From Paraburkholderia fungorum (lineage in GTDB: Bacteria > Pseudomonadota > Gammaproteobacteria > Burkholderiales > Burkholderiaceae): DNA of 64,000 nt. The position numbers and the translations under genes were made by a program. Shown here piece after piece: positions 26,654-36,094 of the stretch. Below the pieces are notes generated by a model that was not told the origin of the DNA, did not search any database, and saw only the letters and a list, made by a program, of their open reading frames with translations. The stretch lies in the NCBI RefSeq assembly GCF_003610895.1, contig NZ_MCAS01000017.1:62001-126000 (forward strand), in the 5' to 3' direction. How positions within the stretch are numbered: position 1 is the first letter of the stretch; each line of letters opens with the position of its first letter.

Positions 26654-27757
26654 GTGTCGGACAAGGCCACCATGCAATCCGCTGCGATTCCCCTGACGTT
26701 GCTGACCGGCTTTCTCGGCTCGGGCAAGACCACCTTGCTCAATCGTCTGTTGCCACAACCGGCGCTGGGCCGTTGTGCCGTGGTGATCAACGAACTGGGC
26801 GCGATCGGTCTCGATCATCTGTTCGTCAGCACCTCGCGCGACGAGACTATCGCGCTGCTGGAAAACGGCTGCCTATGTTGCGGCGTGCGTGACGAACTGG
26901 CCGCGACCGTGGCCGATCTGCTGGGACGCCGCGAGCGTGGCGAGATCCCCGCCTTCGAGCGGATTCTGATCGAGACCACGGGGCTTGCCCGACCCGGCCC
27001 CGTGATTTCGCTGCTGCTGGGTGACCCGGCGCTTGAAGGCCGCTTGCAACTCGACGGTATCGTGACAACCGTGGATGCGAAACACGGTGCCGCGCAACTT
27101 GCCCGGCATGAGGAATCGCGTCAGCAGGCGGCGGTTGCGGACCGGCTGTTGCTGACCAAAGCAGAACTGGTCGACGCGGCCGCGCTTGCCGAGCTCGCGG
27201 CGGCACTTGAGGCGCTGAATCCAGGTGCGCCACTCATTCCCGTGCGCAACGGCGAAGTTGATGCGCAACAACTGCTCGACATCCTGACGCCACGCGCCTT
27301 GCGCCCCTGGTTGCGCGCCGAGCCTGCGCCGCGCAAGTCGCTGATGCGTGGCGCTACGGCGTCACGCGTGGCCCATCCGGACATCGACAGTTTCTGCCTG
27401 ACTTATTCGCAGGCATTGCCGATGCAGGCGTTCGAAACCGCGCTGACCGTCCTGCTCGGCTATCACGGTGAACGTATTCTTCGGGTCAAGGGAATCGGCA
27501 ATTTCATCGGCGAAACACGGCCTGTTGTGTTCCATGGCGTGCAGCAGTTGCTGCATGAACCGTTGCGGCTTGAAGCGTGGCCTGACGACGATCACACGAC
27601 ACGGCTCGTATTCATCGTGCAGGGGCTCGCCAGGTCGGTGATCGAAGAGACCATCACGCATTTTTTGCGTGAAGCGGGGGTGGAAGATGATGCGATGCCT
27701 TTCGACGGAGCGCGTCTCGCCGCCGTGGATCGCACATCGGATAGTTACCTGGGATAA
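26654..27757 (+). CDS. CobW/COG0523-family GTP-binding metallochaperone
   Basis: The frame can start at the GTG directly after the upstream TGA (367 residues) or at ATG 26672, which has AAGG five bases upstream. Walker A GFLGSGKTTLL is at residues 19-29, the family metal motif C73-L-C75-C76 follows, and a C-terminal CobW_C domain is present. COG0523 GTPases deliver zinc or other metals to client enzymes. Its tight coupling to a metallo-hydrolase gene suggests that enzyme as a possible client, though Tat export of the client would require loading before export. Confidence 0.88.
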   Translation: MSDKATMQSAAIPLTLLTGFLGSGKTTLLNRLLPQPALGRCAVVINELGAIGLDHLFVSTSRDETIALLENGCLCCGVRDELAATVADLLGRRERGEIPAFERILIETTGLARPGPVISLLLGDPALEGRLQLDGIVTTVDAKHGAAQLARHEESRQQAAVADRLLLTKAELVDAAALAELAAALEALNPGAPLIPVRNGEVDAQQLLDILTPRALRPWLRAEPAPRKSLMRGATASRVAHPDIDSFCLTYSQALPMQAFETALTVLLGYHGERILRVKGIGNFIGETRPVVFHGVQQLLHEPLRLEAWPDDDHTTRLVFIVQGLARSVIEETITHFLREAGVEDDAMPFDGARLAAVDRTSDSYLG

Positions 27758-27809
27758 GGCGCGCCGTCTTTCTGCACAAACCGGCCACCGGCATTGGAAC
27801 TCGTCATGT

Positions 27810-28013
27810 TCAGCGGCGGCGGAGCCATTCATCAGCAACGTCGCCCATGGTCTTGGGCGTTCCGTTTCGAATCCAAGTCATGAAATCCCGGTCGAATCTG
27901 AATTCGGCCCCACACTCAAGAATCAGGAAACGACGCACATTCTGGGTATTTCTGTAGGTCTTGTCGACCAGCGTGGCCCGCGTTATAGGTCCGGAATGCC
28001 AATCGAACTTCAT
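27810..28013 (-). CDS. small DUF6434-like protein
   Basis: A 67-residue protein starting MKFDWHSGPITRATLVDKTYRNT and ending MGDVADEWLRRR. The pattern matches the DUF6434 family as I recall it; the function is unknown. The coding sense is supported by the compact conserved-looking sequence and lack of a competing frame. It converges with the CobW gene. Confidence 0.75.
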   Translation of the reverse strand: MKFDWHSGPITRATLVDKTYRNTQNVRRFLILECGAEFRFDRDFMTWIRNGTPKTMGDVADEWLRRR

Positions 28014-28084
28014 CTGAATTCTCCGTTATGGTTGACTGCACCGGGCAGGCGATGTTGCTCGGCGCGTTGATTGATTCCGCTTGC

Positions 28085-28975
28085 TTAAACACGCAGCGGG
28101 AGAGTTGCGGCAAAAAAATCAGTGGCACGACGCACACGTGCCGGTACAAAGCGACGTTTTGGCCAGATGAGGCTGACGTCTCTGACGTCGCTTATAAATT
28201 CGTCGAGAATCGTGATCACGTCCGGATGCCGCAGTTCGTCGGCAAGAGAAACCTTGGCGAACAGACCAATTCCGACACCGGCCAGAACGCCGGCCCGGAT
28301 CGTCTCGACACTGTTGGACGAAAGATTTCCGCGAACGGATACGCTGAATCGACCTTCCGGCCCAACGAACGGCCAATTCGCCGACTCTGTCAGGCCGCCG
28401 TACAACAGGCAATTGTGATTTACGAGCTCGTCAGGAGTCTTTGGTATTCCGTATTGTTCGAAGTAGCGACGGGATCCGACACATACGAGCGGGGTACTCG
28501 CCACGCGCCTGACAACCGCATCAGGATAATCGACAGGACCCACCCGGATCGCCAGATCGATCCGGTCTTCTACCATATCTCGCACGACATCCGAAAGGAC
28601 AAGATCGACCTGAAGACCGGGATAGAGTGACAACAACTCGGGTATGAGTGGAAGAACGTGCAGGCGCCCGAAAGTGGACGCAACTGCAATCCGGATCAGA
28701 CCCGAGGCGTTAAGCGTGCTGCTCGTCAGCTCGCTGTCGGCTTCATCCATCTCGTCCACAAGCGGTCTGGTCCGATCGTAGTATCTCTGCCCCTGGTCCG
28801 TCAGGGTCACGCTGCGTGTGCTTCGGTTGAACAGCATCACGCCGAGGCGTTTCTCCAGCGCGCCGACAGCCTTGCTGATAACGGACTGTGACTCGCCGGT
28901 TCTACGCGCCGCGGCGGAAAAACCGCCCGCTTCAACGACGGCGATGAAGGCGTTCAGTTCGTGAAACCGATCCAT
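28085..28975 (-). CDS. LysR-family transcriptional regulator (SDR partner)
   Basis: A 296-residue LysR protein, MDRFHELNAFIAVVEAGGFSAAARRTG at the N-terminus, with a complete effector domain. It diverges from the SDR gene at 29098 over 122 bp, the usual arrangement for a LysR and its target. It resembles the AaeR/PtxR-like group with a positively charged C-terminus. The effector is unknown. Confidence 0.9.
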   Translation of the reverse strand: MDRFHELNAFIAVVEAGGFSAAARRTGESQSVISKAVGALEKRLGVMLFNRSTRSVTLTDQGQRYYDRTRPLVDEMDEADSELTSSTLNASGLIRIAVASTFGRLHVLPLIPELLSLYPGLQVDLVLSDVVRDMVEDRIDLAIRVGPVDYPDAVVRRVASTPLVCVGSRRYFEQYGIPKTPDELVNHNCLLYGGLTESANWPFVGPEGRFSVSVRGNLSSNSVETIRAGVLAGVGIGLFAKVSLADELRHPDVITILDEFISDVRDVSLIWPKRRFVPARVRRATDFFAATLPLRV

Positions 28976-29097
28976 TGCGCTCCCCTCGTTTGACCAATTC
29001 CCTTAGAGAATAGATCTTATGAGAAATCCGCGGATTATCTTTGTCTGCGATGACAATTACCATCTTTCTGTCATTCACGAACAGACGGAAGGTTTCC

Positions 29098-29838
29098 ATG
29101 TCCACTCTCGCAGGCAAGACTGCCGTTATTAGCGGCGCAACGAGCGGTATCGGTTTGGCGATTGCCCAACGCTTTGTCGCCGAAGGTGCTCACGTCTTTA
29201 TCTTCGGCCGCCGGCAAGCTCAGCTCGACGAAGCCGCCAGACTGCTCGGACGTAACGTCACCGCGATTCAGGCTGACGCCGCGAACCTCGACGACCTCGA
29301 CCGTGTCGTCGCGGCCGTACGAGAAGAAAAGGGTGTCGTCGATATCATCGTGTCGAACGCGGGCTTTACGGAGCAGGCTTCGATCGACACCATCACGCCC
29401 GAGCATTTCGACAAGGCGTTCAACCTCATGGCCCGCGGTCCGGTCTTCCTGGTGCAAAAGCTGCTGCCGATGATGACAGGCAGCGGATCGATCATTCTGG
29501 TCTCGTCGGCCATGCACCTCATGGGCATTCCTGGCCACACCGCTTATGCGGCGACCAAGGCGGCGTTGCGCTCCTACACCCGCACCTGGACTGCGGAATT
29601 CAAGGATCGCGGCATTCGCGTCAACATGCTCAGCCCGGGTGCAACCGACACCCCGATTCTCGACGCGCAGTCGGCGACACGCGAGGATCTGGTGAACATG
29701 TACCAGAGCATGATCCCGATCGGGCGACTCGCACGGGCCGAGGAGATTGCCAACGCGGCGCTTTTCCTGGCGTCCGCACAGAGTTCCTACGTGGCGGGAG
29801 CGGATCTGATGGCCGATGGCGGTATCGGCCAGGTCTGA
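29098..29838 (+). CDS. SDR-family oxidoreductase
   Basis: The ATG at 29098 follows GGAAGG and gives 246 residues (MSTLAGKTAVISGATSGIG); a longer frame from 29041 has no good start signal. It has TGxxxGIG, SNAG and the catalytic YAATK with Ser upstream. Arg in FGRRQ after the second strand suggests NADPH. It is probably controlled by the divergent LysR at 28085-28975. Substrate unknown. Confidence 0.9.
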   Translation: MSTLAGKTAVISGATSGIGLAIAQRFVAEGAHVFIFGRRQAQLDEAARLLGRNVTAIQADAANLDDLDRVVAAVREEKGVVDIIVSNAGFTEQASIDTITPEHFDKAFNLMARGPVFLVQKLLPMMTGSGSIILVSSAMHLMGIPGHTAYAATKAALRSYTRTWTAEFKDRGIRVNMLSPGATDTPILDAQSATREDLVNMYQSMIPIGRLARAEEIANAALFLASAQSSYVAGADLMADGGIGQV

Positions 29839-29884
29839 GTCTGAATCCAAGACTCAGGGATTGCCGCCTGGCCGCCTGGCAAGA

Positions 29885-29915
29885 GCCCTTAGCAGAAGGT
29901 ACTTCGGCTAAGGGC
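29885..29915 (+). terminator. strong hairpin after SDR gene
   Basis: GCCCTTAGC and GCTAAGGGC form perfect 9-bp arms. The interior continues as GAAG-GTA-CTTC after one mismatch, giving a 13-bp stem 47 bp past the SDR stop. No U-run follows, so it may act as a bidirectional mRNA-end structure. Confidence 0.6.
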
Positions 29916-30581
29916 GCTAATACTTATCAATGCGCGCCGGGTCAGGCGCGCAACTGCTTTGGCGATTCCAATTGGCAACGTTGTTGAATTGAGCAACGCC
30001 GAACGCTCGCACAGTGACAATCAGTTACACATTTTCAATTTGCTCTCTCTTGTTCTTCTATCCGCGCTTTGCTAACTTTTAGCCCGCTGGGATAACCGAA
30101 GCGCTGCCTCGAAACCCATTCTCCCATCCGCTACGTGCTCCATATGGAGTGCTATGTATAGCGCATTTGTGAATAGGGTTCTGCGATGGCAAGATTCGTC
30201 TGGCTGCGTCTGGCAATATCGCGCTTCGTCGGTGTCGTCGAACGCGGCCTCATCAATTTTCTCGCGACTGCCACGCTTACCCCGATGTGCGAAGCCGCAC
30301 TGCAAGCGGGTCAGCACCGCTCTTCCGTCAGCTCTTCGCGACAACCGCATGTCGCAAATCCACATCCTCCCGGTTCGCGATTGCCGCACTACGGCTTGCG
30401 TGATTCACTACGCATTCCTGTTCAACACGATCGCAGACTGATTGCATCTGATCGGCATATGCCGGGTGCTGTCTTACGCCATCGAATCCGTCATCCCGCC
30501 ATCTCCCCGGCGGCACAACCGTAGTGCCCACAGCGCGATCGGCGCCCATTGCCGTCGCGCTTTTTCGTTTGTAGGTAACCA
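29916..30581. other. intergenic region, no convincing gene
   Basis: About 670 bases with several short open frames on both strands. None has a ribosome-binding site, consistent codon bias or recognisable product. I see nothing that supports a gene here. Confidence 0.5.
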
Positions 30582-30620
30582 GACGCTCCCTGCATCAGCT
30601 TTACGTGATGCAGGAGCGTC
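30582..30620 (+). other. long hairpin in the leader of the secreted carbohydrate-binding gene
   Basis: GACGCTCCCTGCATCA pairs with TGATGCAGGAGCGTC, a 15-bp stem with one bulged C and an eight-base loop. It ends 52 bp before the start codon of the secreted protein. It could be a 5' mRNA structure or the end of an upstream transcript. Confidence 0.55.
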
Positions 30621-30672
30621 ACCGCGTTGACTCTCCATTGACTCAAACAAATAACGCTCAAAAGGAATGCAC

Positions 30673-32991
30673 ATGAAAAAGAGAAAGATGGTTGTGATCC
30701 TGAAGCCGACCTTGCTTGCTGCGTCCGTTCTACTGTTGATCGGCGCGTCGTACAGAAATGCTAACGCCTATCCTGCATGGGCACCCGACACTTACTACGC
30801 CAGCGGCACAATCGTCACCTATAACGGCAAGAACTATCAGGCAGTCGTGAATCAGACGGATTATTCGAGCTCCGGCTGGAATCCAACCGTGACAAGTCTG
30901 TGGACGCAGGTCAATGCGAATTCGACCGGAGGCGGCACGTCCACTATGTCGCCGCCGCCCGCATCGACTGGGTCCTCCGGCAGTTGCCCTGCCACCTGGA
31001 ACGCCAGCGCGGCCTATACCGCGGGCAATGTCGTGACTTACAACGGCATCGAATACAAGGCGAACTGGTGGACCCAGGGCCAAAATCCGGCTTCCTATAA
31101 CGGTGGTTCCGGAAGCGGTCAGCCGTGGACGGCAATCGGTAGCTGTGCGGGGTCCACTCCAACTCCGACACCTACTCCAACACCAACACCAACACCAACA
31201 CCTACTCCAACACCAACACCAACACCCACACCCACGCCGACGCCAACACCTACTCCGACACCCACACCTACGCCCACCCCGGGAAGCTGGACAGGCGGAT
31301 CGGTACCGGGCTGGCCGTCCTACGTTGCGATGGGCGCAATCGGTGGTCCGAACATCACGCCGCCAACGGCCAGCTCGACCGGTGGCAACGACGACTTCGG
31401 CGGCAAGCCCGTCGACGTCGTCTTCAAGTACGCGGGCGTGAACGGCAACGGCGACCCGGGCGTGATCGATCCGCCCACCAACGCCTACCGGATGACCAAT
31501 GACTTCAACGCGCTCGCGCCGATCAACCAGCATCCGACCCGCGTGGCCATCGTCGAATACACCGCGCAGATGAGCGGCGGCGCCAATTTCGACGATTTCA
31601 CCAACGGCACAGCGGGCCAGAGTTCGTCCAACCCGGCGGCCACCTATCTGATGGGACGCCATTTCGCCAGTCTCGCCGCGGACGCGATCATGCTGCACAG
31701 TTCACCGGTGACATATCAAGGGCTCAACTACTACGGCTCGCTTCTGATGAACCCCGATTTGCTGGGCGCCATGCAGCAGAACGGCTACGTCGGCATCGCG
31801 AATTCGGCGTTGCCCGCGGGCGCAGTCAACAAGGCAATCGCGCAGGCGATGTGCCTGATGACGACGAGCCGGAGCTACACGAACACATCCAACCCGAACG
31901 GTCTCGGCTCGGCGTCCTATCTCGGCAAGACCTATACCGGTACGCCCGTGCAAATCCTGCAGGGCATGCTGGCGGACGGCTACCCCGAGTGGAGCTTCGA
32001 CGGCGCGAACGATCCATTCTGGAATTCCAGCGTCAACAACTCGACGTCGGCTAGCACCTATAGTCAGGTCGGCAGCTGGTTCAATGCCTGTGTGAACAAT
32101 CCGGTGTACAACACGAACGCGTATCCCACACCAACCTTCCCCGCAGGATTCGCGGGCTGGGTGCAAGCCAACAACTGGCTGATCCGTACGCTCGCGCCGA
32201 AGGGAACCGTGACGTTCGGCTGGCAGGACAACATGTGGGCCGTCGGGTCGGGCTTCTGGCTGCATCAGAATCTGACCGGCGCGCAGATCGCGTCGGCCTA
32301 TTCGACGCCCGTATCGACCTGGCTGAACAGCAACGCGCCCGCAGCGATCAGCATGTCGAATGCGGTCGGCCCCGACTTCTTCCTGTTCGACCGCTATGAA
32401 ATGGACGACAGCGCGGCGCCCGGTGCCGCGACGCTCTACAACGCTCGCTCGTGGGACAACTACCTGAGCGCCGTGGGGCAGCTCAGTCAAGCGAACGGCA
32501 ACATTCCGATCATGCTGTGGCAGATTCCAGGCTCGCATATTCCGAACACGGCCGAGACGAATCCGGAGCTATTCCAGGGCACGGCGGGTTCGTACGTCTT
32601 CAGTACGGCACCGGTGTACTTCTTCGGTGACAACAATCTCACGGCCAACCTCGGCAACATCATCAAAGGGCCTGCGAGCAGCTCGAACACGAATACGTCG
32701 GTGGGGAATTACGCTGTCTCGTGCGGAGCGACTGCTTATAACTGTCTGACGGCGAATTCGACTTATCAACAGTATCTGCTCGAGTACAACAACAAGCCGG
32801 CCAACTATAACTGGAGCGCCGATAACGGAAAGCTGGCGCTGGCCGCGAGCAACAATGTGTTTGCGATCTTGTGGGGCGGTGGCAATACGACCAACGTGAT
32901 CAAGAACTTCAGCAATACCGACGACCACGGATGGCTGGCGGCCAAGCTGATCAAATACTTCGCCAGTCCGACGCGAGTCGTTACGCATTGA
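30673..32991 (+). CDS. secreted modular carbohydrate-binding protein, putative glycoside hydrolase
   Basis: The ATG at 30673 has AAGGA six bases upstream; an ATG at 30667 sits too close to it. The 772-residue product has a signal peptide ending near ANA. Two CBM5/12-like chitin-binding modules follow (WAPDTYYASGTIVTYNGKNYQA and CPATWNASAAYTAGNVVTY types, about residues 35-75 and 105-160). Next is a linker of 21 Thr-Pro pairs and then a domain of about 560 residues that I cannot assign. That domain lacks the GH18 DxxDxDxE motif. An FLFDRYEMDD segment and a late LWQIPGSH strand are candidate active-site elements. It probably binds or degrades chitin or another polysaccharide outside the cell. 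Confidence 0.8.
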   Translation: MKKRKMVVILKPTLLAASVLLLIGASYRNANAYPAWAPDTYYASGTIVTYNGKNYQAVVNQTDYSSSGWNPTVTSLWTQVNANSTGGGTSTMSPPPASTGSSGSCPATWNASAAYTAGNVVTYNGIEYKANWWTQGQNPASYNGGSGSGQPWTAIGSCAGSTPTPTPTPTPTPTPTPTPTPTPTPTPTPTPTPTPTPTPTPTPGSWTGGSVPGWPSYVAMGAIGGPNITPPTASSTGGNDDFGGKPVDVVFKYAGVNGNGDPGVIDPPTNAYRMTNDFNALAPINQHPTRVAIVEYTAQMSGGANFDDFTNGTAGQSSSNPAATYLMGRHFASLAADAIMLHSSPVTYQGLNYYGSLLMNPDLLGAMQQNGYVGIANSALPAGAVNKAIAQAMCLMTTSRSYTNTSNPNGLGSASYLGKTYTGTPVQILQGMLADGYPEWSFDGANDPFWNSSVNNSTSASTYSQVGSWFNACVNNPVYNTNAYPTPTFPAGFAGWVQANNWLIRTLAPKGTVTFGWQDNMWAVGSGFWLHQNLTGAQIASAYSTPVSTWLNSNAPAAISMSNAVGPDFFLFDRYEMDDSAAPGAATLYNARSWDNYLSAVGQLSQANGNIPIMLWQIPGSHIPNTAETNPELFQGTAGSYVFSTAPVYFFGDNNLTANLGNIIKGPASSSNTNTSVGNYAVSCGATAYNCLTANSTYQQYLLEYNNKPANYNWSADNGKLALAASNNVFAILWGGGNTTNVIKNFSNTDDHGWLAAKLIKYFASPTRVVTH
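31156..31281 (+). repeat. 21 tandem Thr-Pro codon pairs (linker)
   Basis: A 126-bp run of ACN-CCN hexamers encodes 21 consecutive Thr-Pro dipeptides. The third bases vary, so the protein sequence is more uniform than the DNA. It is a flexible secreted-enzyme linker that can change length by slippage. Confidence 0.9.
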
Positions 32992-32997
32992 GTAGCC

Positions 32998-33055
32998 GCC
33001 CCTTCCCTGACCCAGGTGGAACGTGCCTCAAGGAAGCCGATCGATGGGAAGGGGC
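32998..33055 (+). terminator. inverted repeat after the secreted-protein gene
   Basis: GCCCCTTCCC (32998-33007) and GGGAAGGGGC (33046-33055) are perfect 10-bp arms with a 38-base loop, starting seven bases after the stop codon. It is a likely transcript-end structure. Confidence 0.55.
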
Positions 33056-33383
33056 ACACTATTCGAACATCAAATACTCGGGACGAGACGCAGCGCATCG
33101 GCGGCTTGATTCGGAGGTTCTTCAAGGGAAGAAGACATCGTGAGCCGGACAACAGATGCAGAAACCGAAAAGCTGCCTTGCGTATACTACGTGGGCAGTT
33201 GCAAGCCTCGGGATAGTAGCCGGGCGCTACCTGCGCACCGCGACATGTGCAACATCCTGCGTTACCGTAACGCATGACGATGCGAGCATTGATCCACTTA
33301 TACGACTAGCGGCACCGGTGTGACGTTGGAGTGTGGTTGCCGACCTGCGGCGCCCACCGGTTCGATCTCTTGATGGAGTTCTT
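33056..33383 (+). promoter_or_regulatory. promoter region of lyase gene with a 17-bp palindrome
   Basis: This 328-bp gap has no convincing gene. It contains TGCGTTACCGTAACGCA at 33258-33274, perfect 8-bp arms around a single base, 109 bp upstream of the lyase start. It is a good candidate operator for an unidentified regulator. Confidence 0.45.
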
Positions 33384-34898
33384 ATGGAATCGAAAGTCAG
33401 TGGCCTGTTACACGAAGCGCTGTCCAGCGAAGCACAAGCGGCTATTTTTCTCCCCTGGATCGAGCAGGCCTTCGGTCCGTCACTGCCCTTGCTCACGCAG
33501 ATCAACGAGGCACACGTGGTGATGCTTCATGACACCGGCCTGCTGACGCCTGAAACCGCGTCGCAATTGCTGGCCGTTGTCGATGATCTCGCCGTCGCCG
33601 GACCCGCCGCATTCAAGCTGGATGGATCGCTGGAAGACGTCTATTTCAACTACGAAGCAGAAGTCATCGCGCGCCTCGGCCAGGATATTGGGGGACGCCT
33701 GCACACGGCCCGCAGCCGGAACGATCTGCAGTCGACGCTAGACCGAATGAGAGGACGCCAGCTTGCGCTGTCGCTCCTCGGAGGGACGCTGACGTTGAGA
33801 CAGTCGCTCATCAACCAGGCCTCGCGATACGCGGACTGTGTGATGCCCGGCTATACCCACCTCCAGCACGCGCAACCGATCACCTACGGCTTCTATCTTT
33901 CAGCTGTGGAGAGGAGCCTGAAGCGCGACTTCGATCGATTAACGGGCGCATTTCGGCGCATCAACGAGTGCCCCCTTGGTGCGGGCGCAATGGCCGGCAC
34001 GACCTTTCCCATCGATCGTCAATCTGTCTCCGCACTGCTCGGGTTTGCCGCGCCTGTCGCGCACGCGCTGGATGCAGTCGCGAGCAAAGACCCGCTTCTT
34101 GAGTTGCTGAGTACCGCGTTGTTTGTCGCGACGACCTTTGGACGTCTTGCTCAGGATTTCTATCTGATGTCGACGTTTGAATTTTCGACACTCGAGTTGC
34201 CCGACTCCCTGGCGATTACGTCCAGCATCATGCCGCAAAAGAAGAATCAGGCGGTTCTGGAGTTTCTGAAGGGACGTCAGTCGCATCTTCTCGGCGCGCT
34301 GGTGACGGGTTTTGCTTCATTTCGCGCCGCACCTTACTCGCACGTACTGGATTCGAACGCCGACAGTCTGCACTGGCTGTGGCCAGCCGTTGACGAGCTC
34401 GTCCAAACCATTCCCGTGGTGGACCAGGTTATCAACCGAGCGACGCCGAAACCGGAGAGAATGCTCGACCTCGCCGGCGCGAATTTCTCGACGGCAACCG
34501 ATCTCGCTGACTACCTCGTGCAGCATAAAGGTCTTCCGTTCAAGGAGGCTCACCGCATTACGGGACGTATCGTCAGATTGGCAATCGACGCGGGACTGGG
34601 CGTCGCCGACATTCCACCGGAGCTCGTTTCGCGCGCCGCCGAGGAGACGACCGGGCGGCAGCTGTCGTTGTCGAAACAGGAAATCACGGAGGCACTCGAC
34701 CCGCGCGCCGCCGTTGCACGAAGGAATGGTGGGGGGCCTTCGGCCGGTGACATGAAAGCGTTGCTCGCACAGGCGGAGTCGCAACTTGCCGTGGATCGGG
34801 AGGAGCAAGGCAAGATCCGCTCGTCGATCGAGCACGCCGCTAATCTGCTTTCCGCACGCGTGGCCGAATTGCGCGGGGCCGCTGGGACGGCGGTCTAA
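33384..34898 (+). CDS. argininosuccinate lyase-like protein (fumarase superfamily)
   Basis: The ATG at 33384 follows TGGAGTTCTT and gives 504 residues, about 40 longer than housekeeping ArgH. The superfamily signature SSIMPQKKNQ (near residue 280), TARSRND, and GYTHLQHAQP with the catalytic His are present. The usual Pro ending the signature is Gln. It would release fumarate from an N-succinyl or argininosuccinate-type substrate. It stands alone, without arginine genes, so it is probably a paralogue with a different or specialised substrate. Confidence 0.82.
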   Translation: MESKVSGLLHEALSSEAQAAIFLPWIEQAFGPSLPLLTQINEAHVVMLHDTGLLTPETASQLLAVVDDLAVAGPAAFKLDGSLEDVYFNYEAEVIARLGQDIGGRLHTARSRNDLQSTLDRMRGRQLALSLLGGTLTLRQSLINQASRYADCVMPGYTHLQHAQPITYGFYLSAVERSLKRDFDRLTGAFRRINECPLGAGAMAGTTFPIDRQSVSALLGFAAPVAHALDAVASKDPLLELLSTALFVATTFGRLAQDFYLMSTFEFSTLELPDSLAITSSIMPQKKNQAVLEFLKGRQSHLLGALVTGFASFRAAPYSHVLDSNADSLHWLWPAVDELVQTIPVVDQVINRATPKPERMLDLAGANFSTATDLADYLVQHKGLPFKEAHRITGRIVRLAIDAGLGVADIPPELVSRAAEETTGRQLSLSKQEITEALDPRAAVARRNGGGPSAGDMKALLAQAESQLAVDREEQGKIRSSIEHAANLLSARVAELRGAAGTAV

Positions 34899-34905
34899 AA
34901 GGAGC

Positions 34906-34936
34906 CGGCAACGAACACCGGTGCTCTTCGTTGCCG
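34906..34936 (+). terminator. hairpin after the lyase gene
   Basis: CGGCAACGAA and TTCGTTGCCG form perfect 10-bp arms around an 11-base loop, starting eight bases past the stop codon. A few Ts follow. It is a probable factor-independent or transcript-stabilising terminator. Confidence 0.65.
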
Positions 34937-34994
34937 ATGTTTGCTCGCTTGCCACGAGCAGGCATACATCGGCGAACCATTCGATCTGAAAAGA

Positions 34995-35966
34995 CTAACG
35001 GTGGGCCGCCACCGGATTCTTCACGAACGTTGAAATCGTTTCGACGACGTGATCCGCCAGCGGGAGATCCGAGTTCGAGTAGGTGGCCAGATTCTCTGCC
35101 CGGTCCGTAGTTCGTACCGCTTTGAGGACGTGATTGGCATTGGCGATGAGCATAAGTTCCGCTTGCGGATTTGCATGCTTCAGCAATTGCGCATCCTGCT
35201 GGGTGACCTGCAGATCCCGCAATCCCTGCACGATGAGTACTGGTTTTTTGTAGCCTGCCAGAAGAGTCGTCGGGGTAACGGTCAACTCGCTCATGAGAAA
35301 GCGCTGCACTTGCGGCCGGAACAATGGCAGCAGAGCGGGATCGATCTTTGCCGCGTCTACCGTCTGCCCCGTTTCAAGGTCGTCGAGCACGGACATGGCG
35401 TTGGTAAGCAGAGCGCTGTTTGCGAGGTTCGATCGCAATTGCTCCCTCAGTACCTGCCCGATTGGACGTCCCGGCGTAGATACCAGGATCAGACCGCAAA
35501 TGTCCGCCGCATGCTGCGCGGCAACCAGCGATACCAATCCTCCCTCGCTGTGCCCCAATACCCATATGCAGGAAACACCCGTCCGCCGTCTGATGGCCGT
35601 CACCCACGAGTGCACGTCGCTCGCGTAGTCGTCGAGCGTGACGTCATCTGCATCGGGTATCGCGGACGCACTGCCGAACATGCCCCGTTTATCAATTCGA
35701 ACCGAAGCGATACCATGACTTAGCAGCCCCTCGGCAATCAACCGGTAAGTCGATGCCCGAAGACCGTTTGGGCCATTGCCGTCACGGTCGGTCGGGCCTG
35801 AACCAGGTACGATCAGCACCACCGGGACGTCATGCGCGGCAGGCGACAACAGCGTGCCTCGCAATGGCCCTGAAGGACCCGGCGCGTCAATGTCCGCCCG
35901 CACTATCTGAGGCGGGATTCCAGATTGGATGGCTGCAGCCATTGCAATAGTCGCGAGAATACTCAT
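34995..35966 (-). CDS. alpha/beta hydrolase, probably exported
   Basis: A 323-residue protein with a short hydrophobic N-terminus that could be a signal peptide. The oxyanion segment VPGSGPTDRDGNGPNG and nucleophile elbow GHSEGG identify the COG1073-type serine hydrolase group. A C-terminal His in NANHVLK completes the triad. It probably hydrolyses a small ester. No operon partner is evident. Confidence 0.85.
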   Translation of the reverse strand: MSILATIAMAAAIQSGIPPQIVRADIDAPGPSGPLRGTLLSPAAHDVPVVLIVPGSGPTDRDGNGPNGLRASTYRLIAEGLLSHGIASVRIDKRGMFGSASAIPDADDVTLDDYASDVHSWVTAIRRRTGVSCIWVLGHSEGGLVSLVAAQHAADICGLILVSTPGRPIGQVLREQLRSNLANSALLTNAMSVLDDLETGQTVDAAKIDPALLPLFRPQVQRFLMSELTVTPTTLLAGYKKPVLIVQGLRDLQVTQQDAQLLKHANPQAELMLIANANHVLKAVRTTDRAENLATYSNSDLPLADHVVETISTFVKNPVAAHR

Positions 35967-36094
35967 ACACGTCGTTTCCAGTGTGCGAGGCGGATTGTCA
36001 GCAATGTACTAGTCAGCCGTTCAGCTTGTATTGGCTGCTCGCAAAAATCGAGCTTGGTTTCCTCGTCTTTCGCCCTCTTTACGGCTTCGACCGT

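Noticed and set aside
29916..30581. Short genes on both strands in the 29.9-30.6 kb gap
   Set aside because: The open frames lack ribosome-binding sites and coding bias and have no coherent products.
31156..31281. CRISPR-like or microsatellite array
   Set aside because: The hexamer run is in frame and encodes Thr-Pro; there are no spacers or regular direct repeats of CRISPR size.
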